64,000 nt of DNA from Coriobacteriaceae bacterium (GCA_902835305.1 CADFMD010000002.1:62001-126000), one strand, 5' to 3'; shown: positions 18,341 through 26,919, counted from the stretch's first letter. Notes: generated by a model not told the origin, from the letters alone. Translations and numbers: made by a program.

Positions 18341-19247
18341 CGCCGGCCTCCTTGGCGCCATCGGCGTTTGAGCCCGCAGCCTCGCGCTTTGCCCTGCGCT
18401 CGGCATTAAGCTCGGCATCGCTCTCGCGCACCAGTTTGATAATCGCCGCGCAGGCCTCCTCGCCCACCAAGTCGCGAGCACGGACCGTCAGGCGCGTAGC
18501 CTCCTGCTTGTCGCCGTCGCTTGCAGCATCGGTCGCGCACATGATCAGGCAGATGGCGATCTCGGCCGAAGGCGAGGTCGGCACGCCCTGCAGGGCGAGC
18601 TCACCCATCACATGGTCGTCACTCTCGTCCGCGGCATCCGGATAGGTGGTATGGATCTTGTTGAGCAGGCGCGTCGTATGCGCATCATTGGGCGCCAGGC
18701 GCAGCGCCAGACGCGCGCAGCCCACGGCAGCCGAAACGTTCTCGGTCTCGGGCTCCAAGAAGTACTGACCTAGATTGGCGTAAGCGCGGGCGGCGCACTT
18801 GCCATCGCTTGCACGCTCCAGCACCGAAAACGAAAGCGAAGCCCACTCCTGCTTGTCCTCGAGCGCGCGGAACAGCTCGGCCAAGTCCAAGCGATAGTTG
18901 CAGTTCATGGGATCCCAACGCACGGCCTGCATCAGGGCATTCCGAGCACTCACATAATCCTGCTGGCGAATGTAGGCATACGCCATGTCGGAATACAGGC
19001 GATCAAAGGGCACCTCGACCTGCACCAGCTCGCGCGGATCCTTTTCCACGCGGCGGTAGGCCAGACGCTCAAACTTGCTGTCGAAGCTAAAATACTGGCG
19101 CTTCTCCTCCGTCTTGCATTCAGCGTCGATATACTCCTCGGCAAGCTCCACCAGACGCTCCAGCAGCGGCGTCGCCGTAGCCAGGTCGCCCTGCGCCAGA
19201 TAGTTCTCGGCATACGTGATGTCTTCCAAGCTGATAGGCAGGTCCAT
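18330..19247 (-). CDS. TPR-repeat protein, function unknown
   Basis: This 305-residue cytoplasmic protein has helical repeats with TPR-like spacing, for example YAYIRQQDYVSARNALMQAVRWDP near residues 111-134 and RAYANLGQYFLEPE near 174-187. There is no signal peptide. TPR domains bind proteins, but no partner can be named. It overlaps the smpB start, so the two are cotranscribed. The C-terminal region becomes Ala/Arg/Glu rich. A specific function is not assignable. Confidence 0.75.
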   Translation of the reverse strand: MDLPISLEDITYAENYLAQGDLATATPLLERLVELAEEYIDAECKTEEKRQYFSFDSKFERLAYRRVEKDPRELVQVEVPFDRLYSDMAYAYIRQQDYVSARNALMQAVRWDPMNCNYRLDLAELFRALEDKQEWASLSFSVLERASDGKCAARAYANLGQYFLEPETENVSAAVGCARLALRLAPNDAHTTRLLNKIHTTYPDAADESDDHVMGELALQGVPTSPSAEIAICLIMCATDAASDGDKQEATRLTVRARDLVGEEACAAIIKLVRESDAELNAERRAKREAAGSNADGAKEAGDAQ

Positions 19248-19344
19248 GACAACTCCTCGGTCCGGGCGGCAGACTCAACGCGCGCCTTAAATATCGGTCA
19301 ATACACAAAACCCGGGTCTCTTACGAGGCCCGGGCGTTCAATTT

Positions 19345-19421
19345 TGGTAGCCCGTACCAGATTCGAACTGGTGATCTCCGCCTTGAGAGGGCGGCGTCCT
19401 AAACCGCTAGACGAACGGGCC
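19345..19421 (-). tRNA. tRNA-Glu (CUC anticodon)
   Basis: The 77-base minus-strand sequence begins GGCCCGTTCGTCTAG and ends with an encoded CCA. A 7-bp acceptor stem (with G1-U72), D arm, an anticodon loop CTCTCAA giving anticodon CUC, and a TTCGAAT T-loop with a 5-bp stem are all present. It is 17 bases downstream of tRNA-Gln and is probably cotranscribed with it. Confidence 0.95.
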
Positions 19422-19438
19422 ATATGTAGCAAATGCAA

Positions 19439-19512
19439 TGGCTGGGATGGAGGGAGTCGAACCCCCATTGACGGAACCAGAATCCGCTGTCCTGCCATTA
19501 GACGACATCCCA
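19439..19512 (-). tRNA. tRNA-Gln (CUG anticodon)
   Basis: The 74-base minus-strand sequence begins TGGGATGTCGTCTAATGG and ends with GCCA, including an encoded CCA. The anticodon loop TTCTGGT reads CUG for CAG codons. The acceptor stem TGGGATG pairs with CATCCCA. It is the first gene of a two-tRNA cluster with tRNA-Glu. Confidence 0.95.
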
Positions 19513-19625
19513 ATGACTGCATCGCTGCGCTCGGCTGTGCCTTTGCGCAAGAAAGAAATATACGGGAAGTCCGGCCGTGACGCAAGCCCCAATTTTGACT
19601 TTTTTGAAATTCAGTCAAATACGGC

Positions 19626-19690
19626 CGACACGTGAAGGACCTGTGAAGCGCCAGCGACACGTGAAGGACCTGTGAAGCGCCAGCGACACG
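19626..19690. repeat. 29-bp tandem repeat, 2.2 copies
   Basis: The unit beginning CGACACGTGAAGGACCTG repeats at 19626, 19655 and, for its first bases, 19684. It lies in a 294-base gap between tRNA-Gln and the gene at 19807. No other gene is seen in that gap. Confidence 0.9.
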
Positions 19691-19806
19691 TACGGCGCCA
19701 AAGCCCGTAAAACATCCCGCATCTACCGCTGGTAGATTACAACAATGCAGCACTCACGGCTGATGGCACAATCGAACCGTCATCATTGCACGGATATCGA
19801 GGCGCC

Positions 19807-20217
19807 ATGGACGAAGAGCTTGATTACCTATGGGAGACCCTGGGCCTCGAGATCACTGCTGACCTTTGGCCCGAACGGGACAAAATCCATCCCACTCTGC
19901 GCCCCGCCATCACGGTGATGCAGGCAAAATACCGCCGTGCATCCTTTTTGATCATGCGGATGTCATGGCACGCGGGACTCCCCGACCTTAAGCGAATCCA
20001 GGCAAGCCTCGTCGAGCTGTCCGGTATGCCGACTGTCATATCCGAGGCGCACCTGGAGCAGCGACAGCGCGAGCGACTGCAACAGCAGCGGATTCCCTTT
20101 ATCTGCCCCGGTGTTCAGGCATATCTGCCCTTTATGGACGAGGAGTACTGGAGCGGCAAGCCCAACAAGCACGTAAAGGTCTACGATCCGCACGAATGGG
20201 CGCAGCTCAAGGATTGA
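19807..20217 (+). CDS. Hypothetical protein with MarR-like tail motif
   Basis: This 136-residue cytoplasmic protein is unassigned. The segment RERLQQQRIPFICPGVQAYLPFM near residues 90-112 resembles a motif I recall from a family of MarR-annotated regulators in Firmicutes (pattern: basic, IPFVxPxxQxYLPF). No winged-helix domain can be recognised before it, so the protein may be a stand-alone domain or remnant. The ATG at 19807 has CGAGG six bases upstream; a TTG at 19786 is less likely. No operon partner is present. Confidence 0.6.
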   Translation: MDEELDYLWETLGLEITADLWPERDKIHPTLRPAITVMQAKYRRASFLIMRMSWHAGLPDLKRIQASLVELSGMPTVISEAHLEQRQRERLQQQRIPFICPGVQAYLPFMDEEYWSGKPNKHVKVYDPHEWAQLKD

Positions 20218-20289
20218 GCCGAGCGAGCCCTCCGATGGAAAACACGTCCCACCCCGAGCGCTCAAAACGGGTCGCACTTTCCGCAGCCG

Positions 20290-20649
20290 CTACAGCAGCG
20301 CCTCGGTCCAAGCTGCTTCCCTAAAGCCGGGAATCGCAAAGTCGTCGCCCACCAACAGCGGACGCTTGACCAGCATGCCGTCGGTCGCCAGCAGCTCGTA
20401 GCACTCCCGATCCGTCATGCCCGCATCTAGACGTGCCTTCAGGCCCAGCTCTCGATATTTCATGCCCGACGAATTAAAGAAGCGCCGCACCGGCAGTCCC
20501 GAACGAGCAATCCAGGTCGCAAGCTCATCAGCCGCGGGATTGTCCAAAACGATATCGCGGTCGATATACTCTACCCCGTGTTCGTCCAGCCATGCCTTGG
20601 CCTTCTTACAGGTCGAGCACTTGGGATATTCAACAAACAGTACGGTCAT
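20290..20649 (-). CDS. ArsC/Spx-family thioredoxin-fold protein
   Basis: This 119-residue protein has a thioredoxin-like fold with an N-terminal YPKCSTCKKAKAWL motif (Cys-x-x-Cys), NTSG replaced by NSSGMKYRELGL, and the KRPLLVG stretch near residue 95 that is typical of YffB/ArsC-like proteins. Family members include glutaredoxin-dependent arsenate reductases and Spx regulators; no ars genes are nearby, so a regulatory or redox role is as likely. The start at 20649 follows GAAAGGAAA; the longer frame upstream lacks support. Confidence 0.85.
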   Translation of the reverse strand: MTVLFVEYPKCSTCKKAKAWLDEHGVEYIDRDIVLDNPAADELATWIARSGLPVRRFFNSSGMKYRELGLKARLDAGMTDRECYELLATDGMLVKRPLLVGDDFAIPGFREAAWTEALL

Positions 20650-20771
20650 GGGATTTCCTTTCTTAGAGAAAACAGGTGTCTGGAAAACTGCACATCGACG
20701 ACCGCTCGCGATTGCAGCCGTTATTGTAGTCAATGTCGAAGCATAGGCAGTCGCGATGTCTCGTCTTAAGG

Positions 20772-21353
20772 CTAGCGCCTCGCATGGGCGCCGATCGGCC
20801 GAGTCGCATGGCGCACCAACGCCGCTGTCAGCAATACCAACAGCATGGCGGTGACATAGCCCGCAGCATCGAATCCTAAATCGATAACGTCGAAATGCCT
20901 GCCGGGAACAAAGATCTTATGTACCTGATCGCCAACGGAGCAGACGGCGCAAAAGAGCAACACGGGCACGCAACGGGAGCATACGCTCCACGGACGCCTG
21001 GAAAAGCAAACCACGACCACCGAGGCGAACAATCCGACGAAGAAAAACTCTACGGTATGGGCAACGCGACGGACGTTCGTGCCCACCCACATGCGAATGG
21101 AAGCAAGTCGGCCAGACCGTACATTCGAGGCAGCCGAATCGGTGCCCCCGGTCATTCCGTTCTCCGTCTGAGCTTCACCCGTGGCATCGGCAGCCTGTAC
21201 GCCCGTAGCCTGACCCTCCACCACACGCGCGGTGGACTCGCTCAGCAACGACGTCTGCACCGCGTTTTGCTCCGTCAGCACCCAGATGCCCGCCAGCGTT
21301 GCAGTGAACAGAGCGATCGCGGTCCATCCGATTATTTGTTTTACGCGTGCCAA
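20772..21353 (-). CDS. VanZ-family membrane protein
   Basis: This 193-residue membrane protein begins with a hydrophobic segment (residues 8-27), then a periplasmic-type Ala/Gly/Thr-rich linker, then three more hydrophobic helices. RRVAHTVEFFFVGL and the DQVHKIFVPGRHFDVIDLGFDAAGY stretch match the conserved charged pattern of VanZ-like proteins. VanZ itself gives low-level teicoplanin resistance; most relatives have unknown roles. It starts at a TTG with GGAGG seven bases upstream. No van genes are nearby, so resistance should not be assumed. Confidence 0.8.
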   Translation of the reverse strand: MARVKQIIGWTAIALFTATLAGIWVLTEQNAVQTSLLSESTARVVEGQATGVQAADATGEAQTENGMTGGTDSAASNVRSGRLASIRMWVGTNVRRVAHTVEFFFVGLFASVVVVCFSRRPWSVCSRCVPVLLFCAVCSVGDQVHKIFVPGRHFDVIDLGFDAAGYVTAMLLVLLTAALVRHATRPIGAHARR

Positions 21354-21458
21354 AGGCCAACCTCCGTTTTTTGAATATCAGCGAGTGTAGTCCAAAATGA
21401 CATCGTCACCGTATCAAAATTTGAATCGCAACAGGAAGCAACAAAGCGACGCAAACTC

Positions 21459-22064
21459 CTACCCCGCCTCGCGCATCCAGCGATCGAACGTCCCCACGCA
21501 CACGCCCAGGCACTTTGCCGCCTGGCTGCGGGTAATATCGCCCGCCTCATAGCTATCGCGTACCAGCTCAAACTGAGGAGGGCACGGCTTGCGAGGTCGA
21601 CCGAAACGAACCCCTCGCGCCCGCGCCGCTGCAATTCCCTCCGCCTGGCGCCGATGGATATTCTCGCGCTCCACCTGCGCCACGTAGCTCAGCAGTTGCA
21701 GCACAATATCGGCAATCAGGGTGTTGGTCACATCCGGCGCGCCGCTGGCCCTGACGCGCGTGTCAAGCAATGGCATATCCAACACCACAATGGCAACCCC
21801 GAGCTCCTTGGTAATGCGTCGCCATTCCTCAAGAATCTCGGAGTAATTACGACCAAGTCGGTCGATAGAAAGCACCACCAGCACGTCCCCGTCTCCCAGG
21901 ACGTGTAGCAGCTCGCGATAACGCGGTCGATCGAAGTCCTTGCCGCTCGCATGGTCGGCATAAATATTCGCCGAGCCCACGCCATAGGCGCCCAGCGCAT
22001 CCAGCTGCCGATTAAGGTTCTGATCGCGCGAACTCACCCGCGCATAACCGTACACCGTCGCCAT
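21459..22064 (-). CDS. Serine recombinase (resolvase/invertase family)
   Basis: This 201-residue protein has the small serine recombinase layout: catalytic Ser11 in YGYARVSSRDQN, the SIDRLGRN arginine-containing motif near residue 75, a long E helix and a C-terminal helix-turn-helix (ITRSQAAKCLGVCVGTFDRWMRE). Such enzymes invert or resolve DNA between short sites. It stands alone, without transposase or obvious paired crossover sites within a few kilobases, but a GGGACAGG palindrome lies 22 bases upstream of its start. It could be a remnant of a mobile element or an active invertase with distant sites. Confidence 0.85.
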   Translation of the reverse strand: MATVYGYARVSSRDQNLNRQLDALGAYGVGSANIYADHASGKDFDRPRYRELLHVLGDGDVLVVLSIDRLGRNYSEILEEWRRITKELGVAIVVLDMPLLDTRVRASGAPDVTNTLIADIVLQLLSYVAQVERENIHRRQAEGIAAARARGVRFGRPRKPCPPQFELVRDSYEAGDITRSQAAKCLGVCVGTFDRWMREAG

Positions 22065-22085
22065 CTCATCCCCGCTTTCTTGTAT

Positions 22086-22120
22086 ACCTGCCAAAAAGGG
22101 ACAGGTTTATTTTGGTAGGT
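22086..22120. repeat. Palindromic GGGACAGGTTTATTTTGG repeat, copy 1
   Basis: ACCTGCCAAAA pairs with TTTTGGTAGGT around GGGACAGGTTTA. The same block occurs at 34266-34300, again in a gene gap. Confidence 0.8.
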
Positions 22121-22186
22121 TTTACCTCTCAAATAGCAGGTAAGCGGGCAGCCGAGCAGACGGCAAGGTAGCCACGATTCAAATGC

Positions 22187-22214
22187 GGAGGGCGGCCCCG
22201 AAAGACCGCCCTCC
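22187..22214 (-). terminator. Stem-loop downstream of rnr
   Basis: GGAGGGCGG pairs with CCGCCCTCC about 28 bases past the rnr stop. The T-tract that should follow on the minus strand is weak (GCATTTG), so it may act poorly as an intrinsic terminator. Confidence 0.55.
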
Positions 22215-22241
22215 ACTCTCCCGCCACGAGTCGGGATTTAG

Positions 22242-24377
22242 CTAATGGATAAGCTTAAAGTCCAAGTGTCCACGCGTGGTATTGACGCGCGAGACCTCGA
22301 TAATCACGCGCTGGTCCAGTTCATAGCGAGTCCCCGTGTCGGTGCCCGTCAGCGTAAGCGCGTCCTCGTCGAACTCGAACCACTCGTTGCCCAGGCTCTT
22401 AATTGAAACCAGGCCCTCGACCTGCGTCAAATCCAGGCGTACGAACAGGCCCATACTGCTAACCCACGAGACGGTTCCGGCATAGCGCTCGCCCAGACGG
22501 TCCTCATAGTACTGGGCAATCTTGATCTTTTGCGTCGCATGGCTGGCGGCATCTGCCGCGCGCTCGGCATCGCTGCATGCGCGGCAGATCTGCGGCAGAA
22601 TGCGCGGCAGCGACTCGCGCCCCTTGCCGATCAGCCGCGGCGTGCGGACCAAGGCGTCCTTGCCGCCGAGCTGCTCATAGGCCAACTGCAGCTTGAGTAC
22701 GCGGTGCACCACCAGATCGGGGTAGCGACGGATGGGACTCGTAAAGTGACAGTAGCACGGCGCGGCGAGCGCAAAGTGGCCCTCGTTGCGCGGCTTGTAC
22801 AGCGCGCGCTGCATGCTGCGCAGAAGCAGCGTGTTAACGAGCGGTGCGTTGGCCGTACCGGCGGCAGCATCGACTGCAGCCTGCAGCTCATCGGGACTCC
22901 CCAGGGCAATACCGGCAGCACGGCGATCGTCGATGATGCCGAGCTGCGCCAGCGCAACGGCGGCACCGTGCAGGCTATCGGGGCTCGGATCCTCATGCAC
23001 GCGATAGCAGGCCTCGATATCACGGTCTGCCAGCCACTCTGCAACGCACTCGTTGGCGAGCAGCATGGCTTCCTCGATAAGCGACGTGGCACACGAACGC
23101 TCACGCGCCACAATCTGCACGGGTGCTCCGTCCTCATCCAATAGAGCGCGAATCTCGGCCGTGTCAAAATCGACTGAGCCGCGAGCACGACGAATACGAC
23201 GGCGAAGTTCGGCGAGTTCGTTAGCGGCGACAAGGAAATCGCCGAGGTCGATGTTGTAGCCGCGGGCGGTCTCCTCGCACGCAAGACCGCGCTCAAGCGC
23301 CTCCTCGCGCGAGGTCTCAGCAGCCGCAACATCCTCGGCCGCACCCTCCAGCACCGAATACTCAACCGCGCCGGCACGCACCAGCAGCGCCTCGGCGCCG
23401 TCATAGTCCATACGCACACGCGAGCGAATCACGCTGGGGTACGGATCGTAATGCCGCACGCGACCCTGCGCATCGAGCTCGATATCGACGGTAAACGCAA
23501 GACGGTCCTCGTCAGGGCGAAGCGAGCACAGGTCACAGGACAGGCGTTCGGGCAGCATGGGAAGCACGCGATCGGCCAGATACACCGATGTCGTGCGATG
23601 GCGAGCCTCAAGATCGATATGCCCGTCCCAAGCCACATAGTGTGAAACGTCGGCGATATGCACGCCCAGCTTGTAGCCACCCTCGGGCGTGCGCTCCAGC
23701 GAAATGGCATCGTCAAAGTCGCGCGCGTCGATTGGGTCGATCGTGATGACAAAGCGGTCACGAAGATCGCGGCGGAGCGGGTCCTTAAGCGCCGCGGACA
23801 CATCGAGCGAAAGCCCCTTGGCCTCGTCCAGCGCGGCCTCGGGATAGCTATCGGTATAGCCGTAACGCGCCATCACATACTGAACGCCCAAATCGGGCGC
23901 GTCATCTCCGCCAATGCGACGCTCGATCGTCACGGTGCCCGATTCCAGGCGCGTCGGGTAGGTCAAAATGCGCGCGACAACGGCATCACCCGGGTGGACG
24001 CCCAGACGATCCGCCGAGGTATCCTCGGGCAGAATGAAGAAGTCGGCCTTCAAGCGCGAATCGAGCGGTTCGATCACACCGAGCGGACCGGCGGTCTGGT
24101 ACGTACCCACCACGCTTATGGCTGCGCGCTCAACCACGCCTTCGATCACGGCGCGCCGCTCACCGTGCGGGCTGTTCTTAATGCTCACGGCAACGGTATC
24201 GCCATCCATGATCTCGCGCTTACCGCGGCCCATGACCTTGTAGTCGCCATTCTCGGTTACGACGTAGGCACTGTGCTCATGGAGCTGCACGCGCCCGGTC
24301 AGGCTCGGACGGCGTTCGCTGCGCACCGGCCCGCGCTTATTGCGAGCTCCACGCTTATGCTTGTTATTGCGCCCCAT
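22242..24377 (-). CDS. rnr: Ribonuclease R (RNB-family 3'-5' exoribonuclease)
   Basis: RNase R degrades structured RNA from the 3' end and takes part in tmRNA-linked mRNA decay. The 711-residue protein has a basic N-terminal tail, cold-shock-type OB domains, the RNB catalytic domain with ITIDPIDARDFDDAISLER (active-site aspartates) near residues 211-229, the FTSPIRRYPDLVVHR motif near 560 and a C-terminal S1 domain. The ATG at 24377 is preceded by TTAGGAGGCG. In many bacteria rnr and smpB are adjacent; here the accessory genes and tRNAs at about 19.3-22.1 kb separate them. Confidence 0.95.
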   Translation of the reverse strand: MGRNNKHKRGARNKRGPVRSERRPSLTGRVQLHEHSAYVVTENGDYKVMGRGKREIMDGDTVAVSIKNSPHGERRAVIEGVVERAAISVVGTYQTAGPLGVIEPLDSRLKADFFILPEDTSADRLGVHPGDAVVARILTYPTRLESGTVTIERRIGGDDAPDLGVQYVMARYGYTDSYPEAALDEAKGLSLDVSAALKDPLRRDLRDRFVITIDPIDARDFDDAISLERTPEGGYKLGVHIADVSHYVAWDGHIDLEARHRTTSVYLADRVLPMLPERLSCDLCSLRPDEDRLAFTVDIELDAQGRVRHYDPYPSVIRSRVRMDYDGAEALLVRAGAVEYSVLEGAAEDVAAAETSREEALERGLACEETARGYNIDLGDFLVAANELAELRRRIRRARGSVDFDTAEIRALLDEDGAPVQIVARERSCATSLIEEAMLLANECVAEWLADRDIEACYRVHEDPSPDSLHGAAVALAQLGIIDDRRAAGIALGSPDELQAAVDAAAGTANAPLVNTLLLRSMQRALYKPRNEGHFALAAPCYCHFTSPIRRYPDLVVHRVLKLQLAYEQLGGKDALVRTPRLIGKGRESLPRILPQICRACSDAERAADAASHATQKIKIAQYYEDRLGERYAGTVSWVSSMGLFVRLDLTQVEGLVSIKSLGNEWFEFDEDALTLTGTDTGTRYELDQRVIIEVSRVNTTRGHLDFKLIH

Positions 24378-24430
24378 GGCGCCTCCTAACTATCGATGGA
24401 CGTTTACACCCCAAGAGTCTACCCAAATGG

Positions 24431-24509
24431 TCCTTAGGGGGCGGAGGAAAACGGATCACATAGATAGACCAGCGCCACGATGATCCGCAATCCTGCCGTC
24501 CCCTAGGGA
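24431..24509. repeat. Inverted repeat with about 27-bp arms in rnr-ftsX gap
   Basis: The arm 24431-24457 (TCCTTAGGGGGCGGAGG...) and the arm 24482-24509 are imperfect inverted copies around a 24-base loop. A single related arm, CCTTGGGGGCGGAGGAAAA, occurs near 16835-16853. This looks like another dispersed palindrome family. Confidence 0.7.
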
Positions 24510-24511
24510 TC

Positions 24512-24545
24512 AAAAAACGGGCCGCCCCATAAGAGACGACCCGTT
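24512..24545 (-). terminator. Rho-independent terminator after ftsX
   Basis: On the minus strand AACGGGTCG pairs with CGGCCCGTT and is followed by TTTTTTG, 25 bases past the ftsX stop. It separates ftsEX from rnr. Confidence 0.8.
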
Positions 24546-24569
24546 GGAAGGGATGAATTCCAGGCATGC

Positions 24570-25490
24570 CTACACGCGCAGGTAGCGGCGCATGGCTATG
24601 GCAGAACCAAAGAGACCGATAATCACACCGACCAGAATCAGCGCAGCATAGGTCACCAGGTAGTACTGCATCGGCAGGGCAAACGACATCCAGCCGATGC
24701 TCTCCTGCAAACGCGGAATCATCAGATTGCGCAGCAACTCCAGAACGCCGATGGAAAGCAGCGAGCCCAAAATGGCCTGCAGTACGCCCTCGGTGATAAA
24801 CGGGCCGCGAATGAAGCCGTTGCTTGCGCCCACCAGACGCATGATCGCAATCTCACGACGACGCGCCGTGATGGACAGGCGAATCGTGTTGTTGATGAAG
24901 ATGAATGCGATAAAGGTCAAAAGGCCAACGAGCACCACGGCGGCGATGCGGATGTAGTTGGTCACCTGGAACAGGCGGCTCACTTCCTCTTGGCCGTACA
25001 GCACGCTCGCGTTGACGTCGCCGTCATCCGCGATCTTCTGGAAGTCGGCGTTCTTCTTGAGCTTCTGGGCCGTGCTCTCGACCTTGGACGGATCGTCCAT
25101 CTCAATTGCAAACGAAGCCGGCAGCGGGTTCTGGCCATCGAGCGCGCTCATGGTGGCGTCGGCGTTGCCCGACATCTTGCTCGTATACTCGGCCAGCGCG
25201 TCGTCCTTGTCCTTGTACGTCACGGACTTGACGTTGCTCCACGTCTTGAGCTCAGCCTCAAAGGCCTGAACATCTGCCTGGTCGGCGTCATCGCTAATAA
25301 AGGCGTTGATGACGACCTGATCCTCGACGGTGCCGATCACGGAGTTCAGCATCGCGGAGCCCATGATGAACAGGCCGATGATAAACAGCGAAAGGAAGAT
25401 CGTGATGACGGCGCCGAGCGAGGTAGTCCAGTTACGGAAGAAGTGACTGATTGCCTCTTTGAAGGAGTAGCCCACGTTAGTTGGTGCCAT
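24570..25490 (-). CDS. ftsX: Cell division membrane protein FtsX
   Basis: FtsX is the membrane partner of FtsE and transmits its ATPase cycle to peptidoglycan hydrolases at the septum. The 306-residue protein has a cytoplasmic N-terminus, a first transmembrane segment (about residues 26-47), an extracellular domain of about 120 residues with the usual NAFISDDA and TYKDKDDALAEY stretches, then three C-terminal helices separated by the RRREIAIMRLVGASNGFIRGPF loop. Its start overlaps the ftsE end by 14 bases, which is typical of coupled expression. Confidence 0.96.
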   Translation of the reverse strand: MAPTNVGYSFKEAISHFFRNWTTSLGAVITIFLSLFIIGLFIMGSAMLNSVIGTVEDQVVINAFISDDADQADVQAFEAELKTWSNVKSVTYKDKDDALAEYTSKMSGNADATMSALDGQNPLPASFAIEMDDPSKVESTAQKLKKNADFQKIADDGDVNASVLYGQEEVSRLFQVTNYIRIAAVVLVGLLTFIAFIFINNTIRLSITARRREIAIMRLVGASNGFIRGPFITEGVLQAILGSLLSIGVLELLRNLMIPRLQESIGWMSFALPMQYYLVTYAALILVGVIIGLFGSAIAMRRYLRV

Positions 25491-26697
25491 AGTTGCCGTA
25501 ACCTCCCCTCTCCTGGTCGCGGATAACGTGGCCGCCCTCGAGGGCGATCACGCGACGGTGCATGCTATCGACCATCTCGCGGTCGTGCGTGGCGACGATC
25601 ACGGTGGTGCCGGTGCGGTTAATACGCTCGAGCAGCTTCATGATGCCCAGCGAGATCGCCGGGTCGAGGTTACCCGTGGGCTCGTCGCAGATCAGCAGCG
25701 GCGGACGGTTGACCATAGCGCGGGCGACGGCGACGCGCTGCTGCTCGCCACCGGAAAGCTGGTCGGGCAGCGAATCCATCTGATCGGCCAGACCGACCAG
25801 ACGCAGCACCTCCGGCACCTGGCTGCGAATGACGCCCTTGGGCTTGCCGATGCACTGCAGGGCAAACGCCACGTTTTCGTAGGCGGTCTTTTGCGGCAGA
25901 AGCTTAAAGTCCTGGAACACGGCGCCAATCTGGCGGCGCAGGAACGGAACCTTGCGGTTCTTGATCTTCATGAGGTCCTGACCGGCAACCAAGATGCGGC
26001 CGCTCGTCGGCTTGACGTCGCGGTTGAGCGTCGACAGCAGCGTGGTCTTACCCGAGCCGGAATGACCGACCAGGAAGACGAACTCGCCCGGATAGATCTC
26101 GATGTTGATGTCGTCGAGTGCAGGCTTGTTGGGCTGTGCCGGATAGATCTTGGTGACATGCTCCATAAGGATGACGGGCTCGACACCGGCCTGCTTGGCC
26201 ATCTTCTTGCGGCTGGCTTGCGGATCGATGGGCGCAAACACCGACGTAAAATCGGGGTTGTTGAGCGCGTTATCGAGGCTTGCGACCTCGGCGGCCTGAT
26301 CGCTCTCGACCACCGGGGCAGCAGGCTGCGTGGGATCGGGAATAGCGGCAAAGAGACCGGACTGCGCAGGCTGAGGAACCGGCGTCGCAGGGGCCATGGG
26401 GTCGGGAATGCCGGCCATGGTAGGCTGCGGCGCGGCGGCGCCAGCCTGAGGCTGCTCCACGCGAGCGGTCACAGCCTGAACGGGCTCAAAACCCGCCGTG
26501 CCGGAAAGCGCAACATCGCTGGTGGGATTGTAGGCAAAGGGATCGGATGCCGGCTGTGCCTGATCTGCCGGCTGAGCGGGGGCCTGAGCAACAGGCTGGC
26601 CCTCTGAATCCGGAGTGGCGAAACGACTGCCCTGGACGACTGTCTGCGTCTTGGGGGCATCATCGCCCGCACCGGAGGTACGGAAGTGGTTACCCAC
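25477..26697 (-). CDS. ftsE: FtsE-type ABC ATPase with long disordered N-terminal extension
   Basis: The C-terminal 230 residues are a standard FtsE: Walker A GHSGSGKTTL near residues 211-220, signature LSGGEQQRVAVARAM near 320 and Walker B LLICDEPTGNLD. It works with FtsX in division. The first 174 residues are Pro/Ala/Gln-rich and probably disordered, ending in a basic SRKKMAKQAG linker; ordinary FtsE has no such region. The extension is supported by a GTG start at 26697 with AAGGAG at ideal spacing and by an unbroken frame with coding-like composition. An internal ATG at residue 178 would give the classical length, but it has no evident ribosome-binding site. Confidence 0.93.
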   Translation of the reverse strand: MGNHFRTSGAGDDAPKTQTVVQGSRFATPDSEGQPVAQAPAQPADQAQPASDPFAYNPTSDVALSGTAGFEPVQAVTARVEQPQAGAAAPQPTMAGIPDPMAPATPVPQPAQSGLFAAIPDPTQPAAPVVESDQAAEVASLDNALNNPDFTSVFAPIDPQASRKKMAKQAGVEPVILMEHVTKIYPAQPNKPALDDINIEIYPGEFVFLVGHSGSGKTTLLSTLNRDVKPTSGRILVAGQDLMKIKNRKVPFLRRQIGAVFQDFKLLPQKTAYENVAFALQCIGKPKGVIRSQVPEVLRLVGLADQMDSLPDQLSGGEQQRVAVARAMVNRPPLLICDEPTGNLDPAISLGIMKLLERINRTGTTVIVATHDREMVDSMHRRVIALEGGHVIRDQERGGYGNYGTN

Positions 26698-26802
26698 TGG
26701 TGCTCCTTATCGTCGTGCGTTTAAACTACATGAGCGCTTTGTATTTTAGCAGCATTAGCTTTACTGCACATAAGAAGCATGGCGGGGTTTGGTCCCACCG
26801 GC

Positions 26803-26919
26803 TGCGCACAGGGTTACCTCCCAAATCGTCCTCGGACATGTCGGCGCCCCCGCTGCGCGCTTCGCGCTGCGGGGGCGCCTCCGTCCTGCGGAAAGATTTG
26901 GGAGGTAATCCTGTGCGCG
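26803..26919. repeat. Large imperfect palindrome upstream of ftsE
   Basis: The outer arms 26803-26827 and 26894-26919 pair over about 25 bases (core TTACCTCCCAAATC/GATTTGGGAGGTAA). An inner GC-rich stem pairs about 26843-26852 (GCGCCCCCGC) with 26869-26878, topped by TGCGCGCTTCGCGC. It dominates the 448-base gap between ftsE and the transketolase gene, in which I see no other gene. It could be an RNA element in the ftsE leader or a dispersed repeat. Confidence 0.8.

Noticed and set aside
19345..19512. tRNA-Glu or tRNA-Gln as the attachment site of an island
   Set aside because: No partial tRNA copy was found elsewhere in the window, and the 64-bp repeats of the island do not resemble tRNA.
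20772..21353. Glycopeptide resistance gene vanZ
   Set aside because: Only family-level resemblance; no other van genes are present and most VanZ-like proteins have no proven resistance role.
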